NCBI GenBank assembly: GCA_910587835.1
Contig: CAJUNQ010000088.1
Location: 1 to 35,988, forward strand
Reading direction: 5' to 3'
DNA length: 35,988 bases
DNA from: an uncultured Oscillospiraceae bacterium
GTDB taxonomy: Bacteria > Bacillota > Clostridia > Oscillospirales > Acutalibacteraceae
Both the position numbers and the translations under genes were made by a program. The notes under the pieces were generated by a model. It did not search any database. It saw nothing but the letters and a program-made list of their open reading frames with translations, and had not been told where the DNA came from. This document shows, piece by piece, positions 31,191 to 35,988 of this stretch (positions are counted from its first letter, which is position 1; each line of letters starts with the position of its first letter).

Positions 31191-32980
31191 ATGCTGAAAC
31201 CAACCGTGAAAAAACTGGCCGCGCTGACGCTCTGCGCCCTGCTGGCCCTGCCCCTGGCCGCCTGCCAGGAGAACCCCGAGGGGTCCATTGTGGCCCACAA
31301 GGACATGGAGAAGCTGCTGTCTGAGGCCGCGGCCTCAGACCCGGAGAAGGTGGGGGCGGCGGCCTGGCCCAGGCGGAGCAGATGGGAAAAGACAGCTTCC
31401 GGGGCTTTGCCCCCGGAGAAATAGAGGCCTTCTGGCAGGAGAAGGGGTTGACCACCCCGGTGCTCACCGGCGGCATAAGCGTCTCGGAGAGCATGGAGTT
31501 TGAGCCCCTCTACCCGGACGCGGCCCTGTCTCAGGAGGAGGCCCAAAGGATTGCCGGGGACCTTTTGGCGGAGCTGGGGCTAAGGGACTTTGTTCTGGAT
31601 GAAGGCGGGCTTTACACCGAGCTGGTGGACATGCAGAACTATGGAAGCGCAGAGAAGGCCGTCTATGCCAGATATTACATTCTGCACTACCGCCGCCAGA
31701 TCGAGGGCGTGACCCTGAGCCAGTCCAGCGGGGGAAAATACGCCGACAACCGGGACCAGGGAGGCCGGTTCAACAAGCAGTTCTGGCCCGGGGAGCTTAT
31801 TGAGCTCCGGGTCAACGACAGCGGCGTTGTGGGGTTTGACTACCACGCCCCCCTGGAAATCACCGAGACTGTGGTGGAGGGCGCGGCCCTGAAGACCTTT
31901 GAGAAAATGCTGCCCGTTACCCTGGCCCAAACGGAGGAGAGCCGCATTGCCGCCATTGACAGGGTGCGGCTGAGCTACTCCCGCATCAGCGAAAAGGACA
32001 GCTTTGACACAGGCCTGCTTGTGCCGGTGTGGAGCTTTGAGGGAAGCGTGGATTTCTATTACAACCAGGACAACGGCGAGAAAAGCTACAGCGACACACA
32101 GGCCGGCGTGCTGCTGGCTGTCAACGCGGGGGAGAGCCTGCGGGTGACTGTCACCCTGAAAAACGCCAGCGGTGCTGAGACCATGGAGAATATTCTGGCC
32201 ACTGCCGCTCCGCCGGGGGAGGGCTTTACGCTGCTGAGCCCCACCGACAGCTTTTTCTGGGAGGCTCTGGCCCCGGGCGATACCGTGGACCTGGTGCAGG
32301 AGTACGCTGTCAGCCCCGACGTCCCTGCCGGGCAGTACACCATGGGGCTGAGCTATGACTTCGCCTACCACAATGGGCTTGCCGGGGCAGGCGCAGTCAG
32401 CGTCAGGGTGAACGTCAGCCAGCCCCTGAAGATGGAGTTTCCCCGGCTGCAGCTGCCCGCCCAGGCCGTGGTGTCCGACGTGGTGCAGGTGAATGTGCAG
32501 GCCATCAACCTGAGCCACGCCAAGGCCTACCATGTGCGGGCCACCCTGGAGGCCGACGGCCTGCTGCCCAGCGGCACAGCCTATCTGGGGGACCTGGAAG
32601 GGGGAGCCTCGGGGGAAAAGCCCCTGCAGGTGACAGTCACCTCCCTGACCGGCGGCGAAATGCCCTACGGCCAGACCACAGGCCTTGTCACCTACTGCTA
32701 TGAGGACGCCGGTGGGACGGCCTACACCCAGACCGCCAGCTTTACCCTGGACATTGCCTCGCCCTTTTCCGGGCGCGGGCCGGAGGAGGAGAAGGACCAG
32801 CCCGGCCAGTGGTGGGTCATTATGGGGGTTCTGGCGTTGGCGCTGTCTACCCCGGGAGGGAAAACGGGAGGCGGCATAGAGAACAGCGCCCGCCTTCCCC
32901 AAGCGCAGCGAAACCTGCGGCGGGCGGCAAAACCCCCGGCCTCTCTCAAGGTTGACACACAGCCCCCTCTCAGTGTATAA
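31191..32980 (+). pseudogene. Large extracytoplasmic lipoprotein, frameshifted in this sequence
   Basis: The first frame gives a lipoprotein signal with lipobox LAAC (Cys25) and then SEAAASDPEKVG, before it leaves the reading frame at a five-G run (about 31350-31354). A second frame continues LAQAEQMGKDSFRGF for more than 500 residues. One extra G would join them as KVGGGLAQAEQ. The mature part has an N-terminal YycI/YycH-like looking region (not certain), beta-sandwich repeats resembling NEW3/CARDB domains (LRVTVTLKNASGAETMENIL; VVQVNVQAINLSHAKAYHV) and a hydrophobic stretch QWWVIMGVLALAL. The last 45 residues are low complexity and their stop codon falls in the next gene's -10 box, so the true 3' end may differ by a further shift. 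GGAGG precedes the ATG. Function unknown; cell-surface or membrane-anchored. Confidence 0.75.
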
Positions 32981-32981
32981 T
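32952..32981 (+). promoter_or_regulatory. Promoter of the DHHW-MBOAT pair
   Basis: TTGACA, 18-nt spacer, TATAAT: perfect boxes. It overlaps the last codons of the upstream lipoprotein frame and shows that the next gene starts downstream of about 32988. Confidence 0.85.
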
Positions 32982-33014
32982 TATTCTAAATGCGGAGAGG
33001 GGGCTGGCTTTGCT

Positions 33015-34193
33015 TTGAAACTGCTGGAAAAAATGGTGAATGTGGGCTTTCTGGCCCTTTTGGGGCTGTTTCTTCTGGCCGGTTTGGGCAGAACCCTGTT
33101 TTGGCCCAAGGAGCTCAACGACTATGAAAACCGCAAGGCCAACCAGATGCCGAAGCCTGAGGTGGAGACGGTGCTGAACGCCGGCTTTCAGGCCGGGGCG
33201 GAGGACGCCCTCTCGGACCAGGCGCTGCTGGCCCAGACCTTCAAACGGCTGTACAACGAGGGCAGCTCCCGGTTTCTTTTTGGCATGGTAGAGGGCTTTC
33301 TCAGGGAAAACCCGGAGCGCTACATTGCCTTGCGAGACGCGGTGGTCTTTGGCGGCGACTACCTGGTCTACCGCCCCTACGACCTGGCCGCGTCCACCGA
33401 AAAGCTGGACGCGAAAGCAGAGGGCCTCAACGCCCTGATGGACCGCTGCCCGGAGCTGGACTTTTATGTCTACTATGTAGAAAAGGACTCGGACCTGAAC
33501 CTGGAGACCGGGGAAAAGGCCGGGCTTTTTGAATATCTGCAAGCGGGCCTTTCGCTGCCCCCAGACCGGCTGGGGCGGTTTGAAATCTCCAGCTTCTCCC
33601 GGTATCGGGACTGCTTCTACCGCACCGACCACCACTGGAACCACCGGGGCTCTTACCAGGGCTATGTCCAGCTGGGGGCGCTGCTGGGGGTGGAGGAGCC
33701 CCTGATGGAGCCGGCGGAGGAGCTGACGCTTCCCTACCGGCTCAGCGGGTCGAAAGCAGCCGCCTCTGGAATCAAGGAGGTCTTCACCGAGGACTTTCAG
33801 GCCTACCGCTTTGCCTTTCCGGAGATGGAGATTCACATCAACGGCCAGCCCGCGGAGGATTATGGCCAGCAGGAGGCCTTTTTCGCGGGAACGGCCGACA
33901 GGGCCTCCTACGCGGCTTTTTATGGCGGAGACCCGGGGGAGATTGTCTTTGACACAGGCCGGGAGGACCGGAAAAATCTTCTGGTCATTGGCGAGTCTTA
34001 CGACAACGCGGTGCTGAAGCTGCTGGCCTGCCACTTTCACAAAACCTATTCGGTAGACCTGCGCAACTATGAGCATGACATGGGGCATACCTTTGCCTTC
34101 AGCCGGTATGTGCAGGACAACGCAGTGGACATGGTGCTGTTTGTGGGCAGCGGCAGCTTTTTCACCATGCCGGAATTTCTCCCGGAGGGCTAA
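33015..34193 (+). CDS. DHHW family protein (AlgX/AlgJ-like O-acetylation partner)
   Basis: About 392 residues: an N-terminal membrane anchor (VNVGFLALLGLFLLAGLG) followed by an extracytoplasmic SGNH-like domain. The family name motif is visible in FYRTDHHWNHRGSYQGY, and LLVIGESYDNAV holds the expected nucleophilic Ser. This is the alginate O-acetyltransferase AlgX/AlgJ-like group that receives acetyl groups from an MBOAT protein and passes them to a surface polysaccharide. TTG at 33015 is proposed because the promoter excludes earlier starts and GGAGAGGGGG lies upstream; ATG 33033 is the alternative. The MBOAT gene follows 2 nt after the stop. Which polymer is modified cannot be told from this window. 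Confidence 0.88.
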   Translation: MKLLEKMVNVGFLALLGLFLLAGLGRTLFWPKELNDYENRKANQMPKPEVETVLNAGFQAGAEDALSDQALLAQTFKRLYNEGSSRFLFGMVEGFLRENPERYIALRDAVVFGGDYLVYRPYDLAASTEKLDAKAEGLNALMDRCPELDFYVYYVEKDSDLNLETGEKAGLFEYLQAGLSLPPDRLGRFEISSFSRYRDCFYRTDHHWNHRGSYQGYVQLGALLGVEEPLMEPAEELTLPYRLSGSKAAASGIKEVFTEDFQAYRFAFPEMEIHINGQPAEDYGQQEAFFAGTADRASYAAFYGGDPGEIVFDTGREDRKNLLVIGESYDNAVLKLLACHFHKTYSVDLRNYEHDMGHTFAFSRYVQDNAVDMVLFVGSGSFFTMPEFLPEG

Positions 34194-34195
34194 GT

Positions 34196-35635
34196 ATGGT
34201 TTTCAGCAGTTTAAGCTTTTTATATCTGTTCTTCCCCCTGTGCGCGCTGGCGTACTATGCGGGCAAAAACCGGGTGTGGCGCAACAGCGTGCTGCTGGCG
34301 TTCTCCCTGGTTTTTTATGCTTGGGGCGAGCCGAAAAACATCGCGCTTCTTTTGCTGGCCTCCTTTGTGGCCTATGCCGGGGGCCTGTGGATGGAGCGGC
34401 TGAAGGAGCGGGGCTGTTCCAGGGGGCGCAGGGCCGTGTTTTGGGCCGCTGTGGTTTTGCTGGCGGGCAACCTGTTTGTGTTTAAGTATCTGAATTTTTT
34501 CTGCGACAATCTGGGGGGGCTTCTGGGTCAGGCGCTGCCTGTGCCCCGCATTGCCCTGCCCATTGGCGTAAGCTTTTACACCTTTCAGATTCTCTCCTAT
34601 GTCATTGACCTGTACCGGGGGGAGACGGGCCTGCAGCGGAATTTCTTTTATCTGACCCTGTATGTCAGCTTTTTCCCCCAGCTGATTGCCGGGCCCATTG
34701 TGCGCTATCAGACCATTGAGGAGGAGATTCTCCACCGGCGGGAGAGCCTGGCCGATGTAACGGCAGGAGCCAAGCGGTTTATTGTGGGCCTGGCGAAGAA
34801 GGTGCTGATTGCCGACAATGTGGGCGGCATTGCCCAGCTGATTTATCAGGGAGACCCCCAGGTATACGGCTCGCTGATGTTATGGCTGGCGGCGTTGGCC
34901 TATGCCCTGCAAATTTATTTCGACTTTTCCGGCTACAGCGACATGGCCATTGGCCTGGGGCGCATGTTTGGCTTTCATTTTCTCGAGAATTTCAACTACC
35001 CCTACATTTCCCGGTCCATCACAGAGTTCTGGCGGCGCTGGCACATTTCCCTGTCCACCTGGTTCCGGGACTATGTCTACATTCCCATGGGGGGCAACCG
35101 GGTGAAAAAAAGCCGCTGGGTGCTGAATCTGCTGGCGGTATGGGGGCTGACAGGCTTCTGGCACGGGGCCCAATGGAATTTCATTTTGTGGGGCCTGTAC
35201 TACGGGGTGATTCTGCTGGCCGAAAAGCTGTTTTTGGGCAAATACCTGGCAAAATGGCCCAAGGCCCTGCAATGGGTCTACGCCATGTTTTTTGTACTTC
35301 TGGGCTGGGTCATTTTCAACATTACAGATTTCACTCAGATGGCGGGGGTACTGGGGACCATGTTTGGTTTTGTGCCCACGCAGTTTACAGCCATGATTGC
35401 GGCGGACACGTCCATTGTGCGGGGGCTGATTTATATACCGCTGGGGCTGGTGTGCGCGTTCCCGGTGCTGCCATGGGTGAAGGCCCGCTGGGCCCGGCTG
35501 AGGGAGGGCGGGCCCAACCTGAGGTCTGCCCTGGCCCTGACAGTGGAGAACGCTCTATGCTTCGCCCTTCTACTGCTCTCCATCATCTACATCCTCAGCG
35601 CCGCCTACAACTACTTCATTTACTTCCGCTTCTAA
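34196..35635 (+). CDS. MBOAT family O-acyltransferase (AlgI-like)
   Basis: This 479-residue polytopic protein moves acyl groups, usually acetyl, across the membrane for modification of surface polymers. MBOAT hallmarks are the AlgI-like N-terminus MVFSSLSFLYLFFPL, IALPIGVSFYTFQILSYVID, FPQLIAGPIVRY, YFDFSGYSDMAIGLGRMFGF, SITEFWRRWHISLSTWFRDY and the catalytic His in LTGFWHGAQWNFILWG. About 11-12 membrane helices. GGAGGG precedes the ATG by 8 nt. It is translationally close to the DHHW gene, forming a two-gene export-and-transfer module. Confidence 0.95.
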   Translation: MVFSSLSFLYLFFPLCALAYYAGKNRVWRNSVLLAFSLVFYAWGEPKNIALLLLASFVAYAGGLWMERLKERGCSRGRRAVFWAAVVLLAGNLFVFKYLNFFCDNLGGLLGQALPVPRIALPIGVSFYTFQILSYVIDLYRGETGLQRNFFYLTLYVSFFPQLIAGPIVRYQTIEEEILHRRESLADVTAGAKRFIVGLAKKVLIADNVGGIAQLIYQGDPQVYGSLMLWLAALAYALQIYFDFSGYSDMAIGLGRMFGFHFLENFNYPYISRSITEFWRRWHISLSTWFRDYVYIPMGGNRVKKSRWVLNLLAVWGLTGFWHGAQWNFILWGLYYGVILLAEKLFLGKYLAKWPKALQWVYAMFFVLLGWVIFNITDFTQMAGVLGTMFGFVPTQFTAMIAADTSIVRGLIYIPLGLVCAFPVLPWVKARWARLREGGPNLRSALALTVENALCFALLLLSIIYILSAAYNYFIYFRF

Positions 35636-35988
35636 CCCCAGCGTGACGCCCAGCGTGACGCTGGACCCAATTCGCGAAGCGGGCTGGCACGCCAGCCCTG
35701 CGGCGAGGGAACAGCTGGGGTGGTGGTCGCGGTTTGTTATGGGTGGGGCCAGCAGAGCTTTTTGGCGGTTGCAGGTGGTTTTGACACCAGTTGAACTCAG
35801 CGTGACGCTGGACCCGGTTCGCGGCGGGTGCCCCGCAGGCAATTCGCGAAGCGGGCTGGCACGCCAGCCCTACTGGGAGGGGGTAGCGGGGTTCGTAGTC
35901 GCGGTTTGGGGGTTGGTTGGACCAGCGGGCTTTTTTAGGGCGGTTGCGGGTGACATGGGTGGCAGAACTGGCATCGCGGGCCGGAAAG
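35636..35988. repeat. Family D tandem repeats of palindromes
   Basis: Two direct copies of about 150 bp (35651 onward and 35798 onward). Each contains CAGCGTGACGCTGG, AATTCGCGAAGCGGG, the palindrome GGGCTGGCACGCCAGCCC, a GTCGCGGTTTG block and a CCAGC..GCTTTTT..GCGGTTGC block. The second copy has an extra 24 nt (about 35817-35840) with stem GCGGG/CCCGC. No gene is seen to the window end. Confidence 0.8.

Noticed and set aside
1..35988. CRISPR arrays, tRNA, rRNA, prophage or intact insertion sequences
   Set aside because: No regularly spaced direct repeats, no tRNA-like cloverleaf with T-loop consensus, no rRNA and no transposase or phage genes were found.

Overview
The window looks like a chromosomal segment of a GC-rich, spore-forming Clostridium-class Firmicute, most likely Oscillospiraceae (Flavonifractor/Intestinimonas-like). 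This is inferred from gene content, not from a search. Pointers are a Prp protease with the matching N-terminal extension on ribosomal protein L27, Mini-ribonuclease 3, a YlmC/YmxH-type PRC-barrel protein, DUF1292, YitT, strong GGAGG ribosome sites and frequent TTG starts.

Layout. 1-5 kb: trmB (-), patatin-like lipase (+), PRC-barrel protein (-), an unrecognised gene coupled to pyrophosphatase ppa (+), DUF1292 (+). 5.1-6.9 kb: a candidate 6S-like structured RNA (+) facing a uracil permease (-) across a shared terminator. 7.4-10.4 kb: proB-proA-proC, a complete proline operon. 10.7-15 kb: M16C metalloprotease and a DUF4129-like membrane protein (-). 15.3-17.7 kb: HAD phosphatase, response regulator and BceS-like sensor kinase (-), tightly overlapped. 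18-19.2 kb: secreted GH10-like (DUF187) protein. 19.8-26 kb: rplU-prp-rpmA, then a P-loop protein and an acetyltransferase lying between rpmA and obgE, then obgE (frameshifted here), mrnC, GNAT and YitT. 26.2-26.4 kb: a 58-residue Asn/Gln-rich protein (-). 27-31 kb: IlvD/Edd dehydratase, oligopeptide-binding lipoprotein and a sigma-region-4-like HTH protein. 31.2-35.6 kb: a frameshifted lipoprotein, then a DHHW protein and an MBOAT acyltransferase, which together form a likely cell-surface O-acetylation pair.

The most unusual content is intergenic. At least four families of small palindromic repeats fill the gaps. Family A (about 160-180 bp, ends reading GGCTTGTTTGAAAA) has a conserved frame and a central slot that holds a different hairpin in several copies. 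Family B (127-173 bp) has terminal inverted repeats flanked by TAA or TTTA duplications. In six cases the stop codon of the upstream gene lies exactly at the element edge. Families C and D are hairpin-rich repeats in which one copy carries an extra nested palindromic cassette. A set of perfect hairpins followed by a potential three-way junction lies upstream of the dehydratase gene.

Limits: no database search or folding program was run. Family assignments rest on recognised motifs and RNA structures on manual pairing. Two apparent frameshifts may be sequencing errors.
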